From the NCBI GenBank assembly GCA_963971305.1, contig OZ020308.1, positions 27,743,275 through 27,807,274 on the forward strand: 64,000 nt of DNA. The letters are read 5' to 3'. The position numbers were made by a program, and so were the translations under genes. Positions 33,526-47,300 of this stretch are shown here, in pieces. Origin of the DNA: Arcuatula senhousia. Its lineage: Eukaryota > Mollusca > Bivalvia > Mytilida > Mytilidae. Position 1 is the stretch's first letter. Each line of letters begins with the position of its first letter. A model generated the notes under the pieces. That model did no database searches. It was not told the origin of the DNA and saw only the letters and a program-made list of their open reading frames with translations.

Positions 33526-34159
33526 CGTATTACTCGGATCAAGGAACCATAATCAATACATAAAAGAGTAATACTATTGGACTGGGGTGCAAACCACAAC
33601 TTGTAAATGCGCAAAATAGTTCAGATGAATGACTAAGAATAAAGTAATTTCTAATCGCCATCATGGTAAATAATTAAGACTTATGATATGATATTTAGAA
33701 TAAGAACATGCTTGATTAATCTATTATTGCTTTATCAGCTATTTGAAAGTTAGGTGATAGAAAAAATTCATACGCTTCCCGTCGTCATCTTCTTCACTCG
33801 ATTGTTGATACGTAATCGATATATGTACATCATTACACATTTCATTAAGATATGAAATTAAAATTCAATAAATTTAAAGTATGATAAGTATATGAATTTT
33901 CAAAGAACATTAATATTGTATTGTCATCGACATGTATTTACACAAAGTGTATTGATTTATTTACGCATGATATGCTATTATTAAAATTATCTATTTTTAG
34001 TCTTGAAGATGATGTGAGTGACGCCTGTCAAAATTTAAAAACTTTTATTCATTTGTCAGGCCTACCACATGTATCTGTGGCATGGAATCGCAGACAGGGG
34101 CGGATCCAGAGGTCTGTGAAAGGGGGTCGTAATTGTTAAAAGAAAAATGTCGAATTTTT
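33526..34159. other. Unassigned spacer
   Basis: No supported gene. A GGCGGATCCAG motif (34099-34109) matches the ends of the MITE at 20573-20698. A 72-codon plus-strand frame at 33921-34139 has no recognisable domain and is not accepted. Confidence 0.45.
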
Positions 34160-36530
34160 AGCTCACCTGACCCGAAGGGTCATGTGAGCTATTGTCATCG
34201 TTAAGCGTCCGTCGTCCGTCCGTCCGTCGTCCGTCCGTCGTCCGTCGTCCGTCCGTTAACTTTTCTTCAAAGATCTTCTTCTCTGAAACCACTGAAGGGA
34301 TTGCATTGATACTTGGTATACATGATCTTTAGGATGTCCTCTACCAAGTTTGTGAATTATATACATGTCGACCAACCAACATGGCCGCCGTTGCTAAAAA
34401 TAGAATAGGGGGGGTCAGACCATTGTTTTTGGCTTATAACTCAAAAAGTATAGAGGATAGAGAAAATCCGAAGCAACCTTCCTTGTTCAGCATCCAAAGC
34501 TCTACGAATCTCTCCATTGAGTCGAAGTTGTGAAACGACTCCTTATAGGAGTTATTGCCCTTTAATCATCAAATTTGACCATTTTTGCAGTTTTTGGACA
34601 ATATCTTGAAAACCATTAGAGCTAGAGGAAAAGTTAGCATTGCAGAATTGTTAAGCTCATTGAGATCTACAAAAATGATTTCAGGGTCTAAATTGTCAGA
34701 TCAGCCGTTTAAGAGTTATTCCCCTTTAACTGTTTTTTCCATGAATTTACACTGATTTTCAAAAATCTTCTTCTCTAAAACTACTGAAGGGATTGCATTG
34801 ATACTTGCTATACATGATCTTTAGGATGTCCTCTACCAAGTTTGTGAATTATATACATGTCAACCAACCAACATGGCCGCCGTTGCTAAAAATAGATTAG
34901 GGGGGTCAGACCATTGTTTTTGGCTTATAACTCAAAAAGTATAGAGGATAGAGAAAATCCGAAGCAACCTTCCTTGTTCAGCATCCAAAGCTCTACGAAT
35001 CTCTCCATTGAGTCGAAGTTGTGAAACGACTCCTTATAGGAGTTATTGCCCTTTAATCATCAAAATTGACCATTTTTGCAGTTTTTGGACTATATCTTAA
35101 AAACCGTTAGAGCTAGAGGAAAAGTTAACATTGCAGAATTGTTAAGCTCATTTAGATCTACAAAAATGATTTCAGGGTCTAAATTGTCAGATCAGCCGTT
35201 TAAGAGTTATTCCCCTTTAACTGTTTTTTCCATGAATTTACACTGATTTTCAAAAATCTTCTTCTCTAAAACTACTGAAGGGATTGCATTGATACTTGCT
35301 ATACATGATCTTTAGGATGTCCTCTACCAAGTTTGTGAATTATATACATGTCAACCAACCAACATGGCCGCCGTTGCTAAAAATAGAATAGGGGGGGTCA
35401 GACCATTGTTTTTGGCTTATAACTCAAAAAGTATAGAGGATAGAGAAAATCCGAAGCAACCCTCCTTGTTCAGCATCCAAAGCTCTACGAATCTCTCCAT
35501 TGAGTCGAAGTTATGAAACGACTCCTTATAGGAGTTATTGCCCTTTAATCATCAAAATTGACCATTTTTGCAGTTTTTGGACTATATCTTAAAAACCGTT
35601 AGAGCTAGAGGAAAAGTTAGCATTGCAGAATTGTTAAGCTCATTGAGATCTACAAAAATGATTTCAGGGTCTAAATTGTCAGATCAGCCGTTTAAGAGTT
35701 ATTCCCCTTTAACTGTTTTTTCCATGAATTTACACTGATTTTCAAAAATCTTCTTCTCTAAAACTACTGAAGGGATTGCATTGATACTTGCTATACATGA
35801 TCTTTAGGATGTCCTCTACCAAGTTTGTGAATTATATACATGTCAACCAACCAACATGGCCGCCGTTGCTAAAAATAGAATAGGGGGGGTCAGACCATTG
35901 TTTTTGGCTTATAACTCAAAAAGTATAGAGGATAGAGAAAATCCGAAGCAACCTTCCTTGTTCAGCATCCAAAGCTCTACGAATCTCTCCATTGAGTCGA
36001 AGTTGTGAAACGACTCCTTATAGGAGTTATTGCCCTTTAATCATCAAAATTGACCATTTTTGCAGTTTTTGGACTATATCTTAAAAACCGTTAGAGCTAG
36101 AGGAAAAGTTAGCATTGCAGAATTGTTAAGCTCATTGAGATCTACAAAAATGATTTCAGGGTCTAAATTGTCAGATCAGCCGTTTAAGAGTTATTCCCCT
36201 TTAACTGTTTTTTCCATGAATTTACACTGATTTTCAAAAATCTTCTTTTCTAAAACTACTGAAGGGATTGCATTGATACTTGGTATACATGATCTTTAGG
36301 ATGTCCTCTACCAAGTTTGTGAATTATATACATGTCGACCAACCAACATGGCCGCCGTTGCTAAAAATAGAACAGGGGGGGTCAGACCATTGTTTTTGGC
36401 TTATAACTCAAAAAGTATAGAAGATAGAGAAAATCCGAAGCAACCTTCCTTGTTCAGCATCGAAAGCTCTACGAATCTCTCCATTGAGTCGAAGTTGTGA
36501 AACGACTCCTTATAGGAGTTATTGCCCTTT
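34160..36530 (+). mobile_element. AGCTCACCTG element with 492-bp tandem core, 3' end missing
   Basis: 5' hairpin AGCTCACCTGACCC...GGGTCATGTGAGCT (34160-34190), GTCCGTC microsatellite (34206-34257), then about 4.6 copies of a 491-495-bp unit starting near 34261, 34756, 35247, 35739 and 36231. Landmarks: ATCTTCTTCTCT, GGATTGCATTGATACTTG, CATGGCCGCCGTTGCTAAAA, GGAGTTATTGCCCTTTAA. The last unit stops at 36530; no CCAGGTGAGC or AGGCTCC hairpin follows, so the 3' end was lost. Such elements lack coding capacity. Confidence 0.85.
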
Positions 36531-37032
36531 AACACTTTCAGCCCTAAATAATTATTTTTCGCGGCATTTCACTGCCGAGAATATTTCTGCACGAGCAGAC
36601 TGCCAGACCGGAATTAATTTCCACATGGTGCTCACTGACAACGTGTGTTTTGGAATTTCACTGTTAACAAGACAACTAGCGTGTTTTAGGACACGAAACT
36701 TACCAGTTTCTTATTAAAGTAACATGGCAACATGATCAGTATTATTCCAAAAAGATTGATTCAAAACTTTCAGATTTTGTACAAATTATTTTCGGGATTT
36801 TCACTGAGATCTCAAGTTTTACATGGGGTTGATGTTTCAACTCATATTTTCTTGTGAATTCGTGGTGTGCTGTCAAAATAAACCACATACATTAGTAAAA
36901 ATGTATATAAAGGCGATTGAAGATCAAGTGTTGCATGAAAACTCATTAGAAATAATTTATTTTACGTTTTATTTCAACACTGTAACATTGGCGTTCTTTC
37001 GTCCGCCATTTTATAAAATGAAACTATAGTAT
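36531..37032. other. Unique spacer left of the 1298-bp array
   Basis: No repeat recognised and no supported gene; short frames at 36484-36717 and 36823-37029 lack domains. The last bases, CTATAGTAT, abut the first module A. Confidence 0.45.
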
Positions 37033-37460
37033 GGTTACAATTGCGCATTAGCAAATCCCGGTCACCGGTAAGTTTTTGAACCCAATGTAAAGCGTAGGAG
37101 AAAATACAGAAATGATTTCCATTGGTTGATATATTTGTTGTTTCTAAATATAGCACCAAGCAAGCTTTTGGGTAATACTGGCAAAGAAATTCTGAAGTCA
37201 CCTATGCGCTCATAATAATGTAAAAATGCGCAATTAAAATAACGTTAAAAAAGCACCCCCCTTTTTTCGACCAAAAATTACGCCCATAAACGCCGCACGA
37301 ACCCCAATTTTTTATTGGCTAAAAATAAACATATGCATGTCAACACAAAGGTTCTGTGCCAAAGAAATTAAAATTCGGGTAAGATCTATTTTTAAAAAAA
37401 TCGAAAACCAGGGTACCCCCCTATGGAAAATGCATTGTAAATCAATACGCTATTGTAACC
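37033..37460 (+). mobile_element. Module A, first of 14 copies (MITE-like)
   Basis: 428 bp with inverted ends GGTTACAATTGCGCATT and, read from the right, GGTTACAATAGCGTATT (15 of 17 matched). Non-coding. Contains a C run followed by TTTTTTCGACC, and GGTACCCCCC near its right end. No transposon superfamily assigned. Left neighbour is unique sequence (CTATAGTAT), right neighbour is module B (TAGACG). Confidence 0.65.
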
Positions 37461-38330
37461 TAGACGAAAACTGATTTTTTACAATGCACCCTTTGGTTTG
37501 AAACTTTAATCGCTTTGAAAGTGAAGGTTCTATATAAAAACAAGTATTATGACACTCGATCTAAATTTAGACCCAAAAAACCAGACTATAGTCTGTTTCT
37601 TTTTTCTACATTAATGAAAATGAAGAGAAAATCGGATGGACACTAAGAATATTTGATAAATCATTAATGCTTCAATAAATGTCGTAACTGTTTTTTGTTT
37701 TATTTTGCATATACAAATACCAAACTTTTAAACACTTTTAAAAATTTAAAATTGGATTTGAAGTAAGAACATGACTGAAATTTTGGTCCGTGAAAATTGT
37801 CATTTTTACGAAAAATGGGTGTAACACAAAGAATGCAAGCAAAAATAGTAATCATGCTGTAAAGTATCACAAACTGTAACCAAGGTCTTGTTTAGATAGA
37901 GAAGTAATTATAAATGCCAAAATTGGTCGGATTTTTGGTGATTTTACTAGATTATAGTCTGTTTCAAAATATGCCATTTTTCAAATTGCGAAAAATGATA
38001 TTTATTTTTTTATTCAAACCAGTGTTTTAAAGTAAACACTCAAAGGCAGAATTCAAACTATGCCCGTTCTTTTGAGTACATATACATCTTCCAAAAAATC
38101 GGCAATAACTTTTACGGCAAGTTAAAACATCTTTGTGAAATACCGTATTTCCTCAAACAACCCTCCAAATTTTTTCGACCTTTTCAAGAAGGGGGTACCT
38201 CTCTTTGATCAGCTCCCCTTGGCGTAAAAGAAAAGATTTTTTTCTGTCATTTGTAATATAAACTCAAATTATAATAAGGTATCTTTTAATGAAGTAAAAG
38301 ATTTTCCCGTATTCATATGTCCAGCGTATA
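37461..38330 (+). repeat. Module B, first of 13 copies
   Basis: 870 bp between TAGACGAAAACTG and CCAGCGTATA. Contains the 12-bp palindrome AGACTATAGTCT, a second TATAGTCTGTTTC about 360 bp later, a CCGTATTTCCTC stretch and GGGGGTACC near the right end. It has no inverted termini of its own and looks like host sequence trapped between two A copies. Confidence 0.7.
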
Positions 38331-41300
38331 GGTTACAATTGCGCATTAGCAAATCCCGGTCACCGGTAAGTTTTTGAACCCAATGTAAAGCGTAGGAGAA
38401 AATACAGAAATGATATCCATTGGTTGATATATTTGTTGTTTCTAAATATAGCACCAAGCAAGCTTTTGGGTAATACTGGCAAAGAAATTCTGAAGTCACC
38501 TATGCGCTCATAATAATGTAAAAATGCGCAATTAAAATAACGTTAAAAAAGCACCCCCCTTTTTTCGACCAAAAATTACGCCCATAAACGCCGCACGAAC
38601 CCCAATTTTTTATTGGCTAAAAATAAACATATGCATGTCAACACAAAGGTTCTGTGCCAAAGAAATTAAAATTCGGGTAAGATCTATTTTTAAAAAAATC
38701 GAAAACCAGGGTACCCCCCTATGGAAAATGCATTGTAAATCAATACGCTATTGTAACCTAGACGAAAACTGATTTTTTACAATGCACCCTTTGGTTTGAA
38801 ACTTTAATCGCTTTGAAAGTGAAGGTTCTATATAAAAACAAGTATTATGACACTCGATCTAAATTTAGACCCAAAAAACCAGACTATAGTCTGTTTCTTT
38901 TTTCTACATTAATGAAAATGAAGAGAAAATCGGATGGACACTAAGAATATTTGATAAATCATTAATGCTTCAATAAATGTCGTAACTGTTTTTTGTTTTA
39001 TTTTGCATATACAAATACCAAACTTTTAAACACTTTTAAAAATTTAAAATTGGATTTGAAGTAAGAACATGACTGAAATTTTGGTCCGTGAAAATTGTCA
39101 TTTTTACGAAAAATGGGTGTAACACAAAGAATGCAAGCAAAAATAGTAATCATGCTGTAAAGTATCACAAACTGTAACCAAGGTCTTGTTTAGATAGAGA
39201 AGTAATTATAAATGCCAAAATTGGTCGGATTTTTGGTGATTTTACTAGATTATAGTCTGTTTCAAAATATGCCATTTTTCAAATTGCGAAAAATGATATT
39301 TATTTTTTTATTCAAACCAGTGTTTTAAAGTAAACACTCAAAGGCAGAATTCAAACTATGCCCGTTCTTTTGAGTACATATACATCTTCCAAAAAATCGG
39401 CAATAACTTTTACGGCAAGTTAAAACATCTTTGTGAAATACCGTATTTCCTCAAACAACCCTCCAAATTTTTTCGACCTTTTCAAGAAGGGGGTACCTCT
39501 CTTTGATCAGCTCCCCTTGGCGTAAAAGAAAAGATTTTTTTCTGTCATTTGTAATATAAACTCAAATTATAATAAGGTATCTTTTAATGAAGTAAAAGAT
39601 TTTCCCGTATTCATATGTCCAGCGTATAGGTTACAATTGCGCATTAGCAAATCCCGGTCACCGGTAAGTTTTTGAACCCAATGTAAAGCGTAGGAGAAAA
39701 TACAGAAATGATATCCATTGGTTGATATATTTGTTGTTTCTAAATATAGCACCAAGCAAGCTTTTGGGTAATACTGGCAAAGAAATTCTGAAGTCACCTA
39801 TGCGCTCATAATAATGTAAAAATGCGCAATTAAAATAACGTTAAAAAAGCACCCCCCTTTTTTCGACCAAAAATTACGCCCATAAACGCCGCACGAACCC
39901 CAATTTTTTATTGGCTAAAAATAAACATATGCATGTCAACACAAAGGTTCTGTGCCAAAGAAATTAAAATTCGGGTAAGATCTATTTTTAAAAAAATCGA
40001 AAACCAGGGTACCCCCCTATGGAAAATGCATTGTAAATCAATACGCTATTGTAACCTAGACGAAAACTGATTTTTTACAATGCACCCTTTGGTTTGAAAC
40101 TTTAATCGCTTTGAAAGTGAAGGTTCTATATAAAAACAAGTATTATGACACTCGATCTAAATTTAGACCCAAAAAACCAGACTATAGTCTGTTTCTTTTT
40201 TCTACATTAATGAAAATGAAGAGAAAATCGGATGGACACTAAGAATATTTGATAAATCATTAATGCTTCAATAAATGTCGTAACTGTTTTTTGTTTTATT
40301 TTGCATATACAAATACCAAACTTTTAAACACTTTTAAAAATTTAAAATTGGATTTGAAGTAAGAACATGACTGAAATTTTGGTCCGTGAAAATTGTCATT
40401 TTTACGAAAAATGGGTGTAACACAAAGAATGCAAGCAAAAATAGTAATCATGCTGTAAAGTATCACAAACTGTAACCAAGGTCTTGTTTAGATAGAGAAG
40501 TAATTATAAATGCCAAAATTGGTCGGATTTTTGGTGATTTTACTAGATTATAGTCTGTTTCAAAATATGCCATTTTTCAAATTGCGAAAAATGATATTTA
40601 TTTTTTTATTCAAACCAGTGTTTTAAAGTAAACACTCAAAGGCAGAATTCAAACTATGCCCGTTCTTTTGAGTACATATACATCTTCCAAAAAATCGGCA
40701 ATAACTTTTACGGCAAGTTAAAACATCTTTGTGAAATACCGTATTTCCTCAAACAACCCTCCAAATTTTTTCGACCTTTTCAAGAAGGGGGTACCTCTCT
40801 TTGATCAGCTCCCCTTGGCGTAAAAGAAAAGATTTTTTTCTGTCATTTGTAATATAAACTCAAATTATAATAAGGTATCTTTTAATGAAGTAAAAGATTT
40901 TCCCGTATTCATATGTCCAGCGTATAGGTTACAATTGCGCATTAGCAAATCCCGGTCACCGGTAAGTTTTTGAACCCAATGTAAAGCGTAGGAGAAAATA
41001 CAGAAATGATTTCCATTGGTTGATATATTTGTTGTTTCTAAATATAGCACCAAGCAAGCTTTTGGGTAATACTGGCAAAGAAATTCTGAAGTCACCTATG
41101 CGCTCATAATAATGTAAAAATGCGCAATTAAAATAACGTTAAAAAAGCACCCCCCTTTTTTCGACCAAAAATTACGCCCATAAACGCCGCACGAACCCCA
41201 ATTTTTTATTGGCTAAAAATAAACATATGCATGTCAACACAAAGGTTCTGTGCCAAAGAAATTAAAATTCGGGTAAGATCTATTTTTAAAAAAATCGAAA

Positions 41301-44300
41301 ACCAGGGTACCCCCCTATGGAAAATGCATTGTAAATCAATACGCTATTGTAACCTAGACGAAAACTGATTTTTTACAATGCACCCTTTGGTTTGAAACTT
41401 TAATCGCTTTGAAAGTGAAGGTTCTATATAAAAACAAGTATTATGACACTCGATCTAAATTTAGACCCAAAAAACCAGACTATAGTCTGTTTCTTTTTTC
41501 TACATTAATGAAAATGAAGAGAAAATCGGATGGACACTAAGAATATTTGATAAATCATTAATGCTTCAATAAATGTCGTAACTGTTTTTTGTTTTATTTT
41601 GCATATACAAATACCAAACTTTTAAACACTTTTAAAAATTTAAAATTGGATTTGAAGTAAGAACATGACTGAAATTTTGGTCCGTGAAAATTGTCATTTT
41701 TACGAAAAATGGGTGTAACACAAAGAATGCAAGCAAAAATAGTAATCATGCTGTAAAGTATCACAAACTGTAACCAAGGTCTTGTTTAGATAGAGAAGTA
41801 ATTATAAATGCCAAAATTGGTCGGATTTTTGGTGATTTTACTAGATTATAGTCTGTTTCAAAATATGCCATTTTTCAAATTGCGAAAAATGATATTTATT
41901 TTTTTATTCAAACCAGTGTTTTAAAGTAAACACTCAAAGGCAGAATTCAAACTATGCCCGTTCTTTTGAGTACATATACATCTTCCAAAAAATCGGCAAT
42001 AACTTTTACGGCAAGTTAAAACATCTTTGTGAAATACCGTATTTCCTCAAACAACCCTCCAAATTTTTTCGACCTTTTCAAGAAGGGGGTACCTCTCTTT
42101 GATCAGCTCCCCTTGGCGTAAAAGAAAAGATTTTTTTCTGTCATTTGTAATATAAACTCAAATTATAATAAGGTATCTTTTAATGAAGTAAAAGATTTTC
42201 CCGTATTCATATGTCCAGCGTATAGGTTACAATTGCGCATTAGCAAATCCCGGTCACCGGTAAGTTTTTGAACCCAATGTAAAGCGTAGGAGAAAATACA
42301 GAAATGATATCCATTGGTTGATATATTTGTTGTTTCTAAATATAGCACCAAGCAAGCTTTTGGGTAATACTGGCAAAGAAATTCTGAAGTCACCTATGCG
42401 CTCATAATAATGTAAAAATGCGCAATTAAAATAACGTTAAAAAAGCACCCCCCTTTTTTCGACCAAAAATTACGCCCATAAACGCCGCACGAACCCCAAT
42501 TTTTTATTGGCTAAAAATAAACATATGCATGTCAACACAAAGGTTCTGTGCCAAAGAAATTAAAATTCGGGTAAGATCTATTTTTAAAAAAATCGAAAAC
42601 CAGGGTACCCCCCTATGGAAAATGCATTGTAAATCAATACGCTATTGTAACCTAGACGAAAACTGATTTTTTACAATGCACCCTTTGGTTTGAAACTTTA
42701 ATCGCTTTGAAAGTGAAGGTTCTATATAAAAACAAGTATTATGACACTCGATCTAAATTTAGACCCAAAAAACCAGACTATAGTCTGTTTCTTTTTTCTA
42801 CATTAATGAAAATGAAGAGAAAATCGGATGGACACTAAGAATATTTGATAAATCATTAATGCTTCAATAAATGTCGTAACTGTTTTTTGTTTTATTTTGC
42901 ATATACAAATACCAAACTTTTAAACACTTTTAAAAATTTAAAATTGGATTTGAAGTAAGAACATGACTGAAATTTTGGTCCGTGAAAATTGTCATTTTTA
43001 CGAAAAATGGGTGTAACACAAAGAATGCAAGCAAAAATAGTAATCATGCTGTAAAGTATCACAAACTGTAACCAAGGTCTTGTTTAGATAGAGAAGTAAT
43101 TATAAATGCCAAAATTGGTCGGATTTTTGGTGATTTTACTAGATTATAGTCTGTTTCAAAATATGCCATTTTTCAAATTGCGAAAAATGATATTTATTTT
43201 TTTATTCAAACCAGTGTTTTAAAGTAAACACTCAAAGGCAGAATTCAAACTATGCCCGTTCTTTTGAGTACATATACATCTTCCAAAAAATCGGCAATAA
43301 CTTTTACGGCAAGTTAAAACATCTTTGTGAAATACCGTATTTCCTCAAACAACCCTCCAAATTTTTTCGACCTTTTCAAGAAGGGGGTACCTCTCTTTGA
43401 TCAGCTCCCCTTGGCGTAAAAGAAAAGATTTTTTTCTGTCATTTGTAATATAAACTCAAATTATAATAAGGTATCTTTTAATGAAGTAAAAGATTTTCCC
43501 GTATTCATATGTCCAGCGTATAGGTTACAATTGCGCATTAGCAAATCCCGGTCACCGGTAAGTTTTTGAACCCAATGTAAAGCGTAGGAGAAAATACAGA
43601 AATGATTTCCATTGGTTGATATATTTGTTGTTTCTAAATATAGCACCAAGCAAGCTTTTGGGTAATACTGGCAAAGAAATTCTGAAGTCACCTATGCGCT
43701 CATAATAATGTAAAAATGCGCAATTAAAATAACGTTAAAAAAGCACCCCCTTTTTTCGACCAAAAATTACGCCCATAAACGCCGCACGAACCCCAATTTT
43801 TTATTGGCTAAAAATAAACATATGCATGTCAACACAAAGGTTCTGTGCCAAAGAAATTAAAATTCGGGTAAGATCTATTTTTAAAAAAATCGAAAACCAG
43901 GGTACCCCCCTATGGAAAATGCATTGTAAATCAATACGCTATTGTAACCTAGACGAAAACTGATTTTTTACAATGCACCCTTTGGTTTGAAACTTTAATC
44001 GCTTTGAAAGTGAAGGTTCTATATAAAAACAAGTATTATGACACTCGATCTAAATTTAGACCCAAAAAACCAGACTATAGTCTGTTTCTTTTTTCTACAT
44101 TAATGAAAATGAAGAGAAAATCGGATGGACACTAAGAATATTTGATAAATCATTAATGCTTCAATAAATGTCGTAACTGTTTTTTGTTTTATTTTGCATA
44201 TACAAATACCAAACTTTTAAACACTTTTAAAAATTTAAAATTGGATTTGAAGTAAGAACATGACTGAAATTTTGGTCCGTGAAAATTGTCATTTTTACGA

Positions 44301-47300
44301 AAAATGGGTGTAACACAAAGAATGCAAGCAAAAATAGTAATCATGCTGTAAAGTATCACAAACTGTAACCAAGGTCTTGTTTAGATAGAGAAGTAATTAT
44401 AAATGCCAAAATTGGTCGGATTTTTGGTGATTTTACTAGATTATAGTCTGTTTCAAAATATGCCATTTTTCAAATTGCGAAAAATGATATTTATTTTTTT
44501 ATTCAAACCAGTGTTTTAAAGTAAACACTCAAAGGCAGAATTCAAACTATGCCCGTTCTTTTGAGTACATATACATCTTCCAAAAAATCGGCAATAACTT
44601 TTACGGCAAGTTAAAACATCTTTGTGAAATACCGTATTTCCTCAAACAACCCTCCAAATTTTTTCGACCTTTTCAAGAAGGGGGTACCTCTCTTTGATCA
44701 GCTCCCCTTGGCGTAAAAGAAAAGATTTTTTTCTGTCATTTGTAATATAAACTCAAATTATAATAAGGTATCTTTTAATGAAGTAAAAGATTTTCCCGTA
44801 TTCATATGTCCAGCGTATAGGTTACAATTGCGCATTAGCAAATCCCGGTCACCGGTAAGTTTTTGAACCCAATGTAAAGCGTAGGAGAAAATACAGAAAT
44901 GATATCCATTGGTTGATATATTTGTTGTTTCTAAATATAGCACCAAGCAAGCTTTTGGGTAATACTGGCAAAGAAATTCTGAAGTCACCTATGCGCTCAT
45001 AATAATGTAAAAATGCGCAATTAAAATAACGTTAAAAAAGCACCCCCCTTTTTTCGACCAAAAATTACGCCCATAAACGCCGCACGAACCCCAATTTTTT
45101 ATTGGCTAAAAATAAACATATGCATGTCAACACAAAGGTTCTGTGCCAAAGAAATTAAAATTCGGGTAAGATCTATTTTTAAAAAAATCGAAAACCAGGG
45201 TACCCCCCTATGGAAAATGCATTGTAAATCAATACGCTATTGTAACCTAGACGAAAACTGATTTTTTACAATGCACCCTTTGGTTTGAAACTTTAATCGC
45301 TTTGAAAGTGAAGGTTCTATATAAAAACAAGTATTATGACACTCGATCTAAATTTAGACCCAAAAAACCAGACTATAGTCTGTTTCTTTTTTCTACATTA
45401 ATGAAAATGAAGAGAAAATCGGATGGACACTAAGAATATTTGATAAATCATTAATGCTTCAATAAATGTCGTAACTGTTTTTTGTTTTATTTTGCATATA
45501 CAAATACCAAACTTTTAAACACTTTTAAAAATTTAAAATTGGATTTGAAGTAAGAACATGACTGAAATTTTGGTCCGTGAAAATTGTCATTTTTACGAAA
45601 AATGGGTGTAACACAAAGAATGCAAGCAAAAATAGTAATCATGCTGTAAAGTATCACAAACTGTAACCAAGGTCTTGTTTAGATAGAGAAGTAATTATAA
45701 ATGCCAAAATTGGTCGGATTTTTGGTGATTTTACTAGATTATAGTCTGTTTCAAAATATGCCATTTTTCAAATTGCGAAAAATGATATTTATTTTTTTAT
45801 TCAAACCAGTGTTTTAAAGTAAACACTCAAAGGCAGAATTCAAACTATGCCCGTTCTTTTGAGTACATATACATCTTCCAAAAAATCGGCAATAACTTTT
45901 ACGGCAAGTTAAAACATCTTTGTGAAATACCGTATTTCCTCAAACAACCCTCCAAATTTTTTCGACCTTTTCAAGAAGGGGGTACCTCTCTTTGATCAGC
46001 TCCCCTTGGCGTAAAAGAAAAGATTTTTTTCTGTCATTTGTAATATAAACTCAAATTATAATAAGGTATCTTTTAATGAAGTAAAAGATTTTCCCGTATT
46101 CATATGTCCAGCGTATAGGTTACAATTGCGCATTAGCAAATCCCGGTCACCGGTAAGTTTTTGAACCCAATGTAAAGCGTAGGAGAAAATACAGAAATGA
46201 TTTCCATTGGTTGATATATTTGTTGTTTCTAAATATAGCACCAAGCAAGCTTTTGGGTAATACTGGCAAAGAAATTCTGAAGTCACCTATGCGCTCATAA
46301 TAATGTAAAAATGCGCAATTAAAATAACGTTAAAAAAGCACCCCCCTTTTTTCGACCAAAAATTACGCCCATAAACGCCGCACGAACCCCAATTTTTTAT
46401 TGGCTAAAAATAAACATATGCATGTCAACACAAAGGTTCTGTGCCAAAGAAATTAAAATTCGGGTAAGATCTATTTTTAAAAAAATCGAAAACCAGGGTA
46501 CCCCCCTATGGAAAATGCATTGTAAATCAATACGCTATTGTAACCTAGACGAAAACTGATTTTTTACAATGCACCCTTTGGTTTGAAACTTTAATCGCTT
46601 TGAAAGTGAAGGTTCTATATAAAAACAAGTATTATGACACTCGATCTAAATTTAGACCCAAAAAACCAGACTATAGTCTGTTTCTTTTTTCTACATTAAT
46701 GAAAATGAAGAGAAAATCGGATGGACACTAAGAATATTTGATAAATCATTAATGCTTCAATAAATGTCGTAACTGTTTTTTGTTTTATTTTGCATATACA
46801 AATACCAAACTTTTAAACACTTTTAAAAATTTAAAATTGGATTTGAAGTAAGAACATGACTGAAATTTTGGTCCGTGAAAATTGTCATTTTTACGAAAAA
46901 TGGGTGTAACACAAAGAATGCAAGCAAAAATAGTAATCATGCTGTAAAGTATCACAAACTGTAACCAAGGTCTTGTTTAGATAGAGAAGTAATTATAAAT
47001 GCCAAAATTGGTCGGATTTTTGGTGATTTTACTAGATTATAGTCTGTTTCAAAATATGCCATTTTTCAAATTGCGAAAAATGATATTTATTTTTTTATTC
47101 AAACCAGTGTTTTAAAGTAAACACTCAAAGGCAGAATTCAAACTATGCCCGTTCTTTTGAGTACATATACATCTTCCAAAAAATCGGCAATAACTTTTAC
47201 GGCAAGTTAAAACATCTTTGTGAAATACCGTATTTCCTCAAACAACCCTCCAAATTTTTTCGACCTTTTCAAGAAGGGGGTACCTCTCTTTGATCAGCTC

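Noticed and set aside
33921..34139. Small gene upstream of the AGCTCACCTG element
   Set aside because: No domain, no splice context, and its end runs into a GGCGGATCCAG transposon-end motif.
38269..38499. 76-codon minus-strand frame repeated in every 1298-bp unit
   Set aside because: It begins at GTG rather than ATG, straddles the B/A junction, has no recognisable domain, and its conservation follows from near-identical repeat units.
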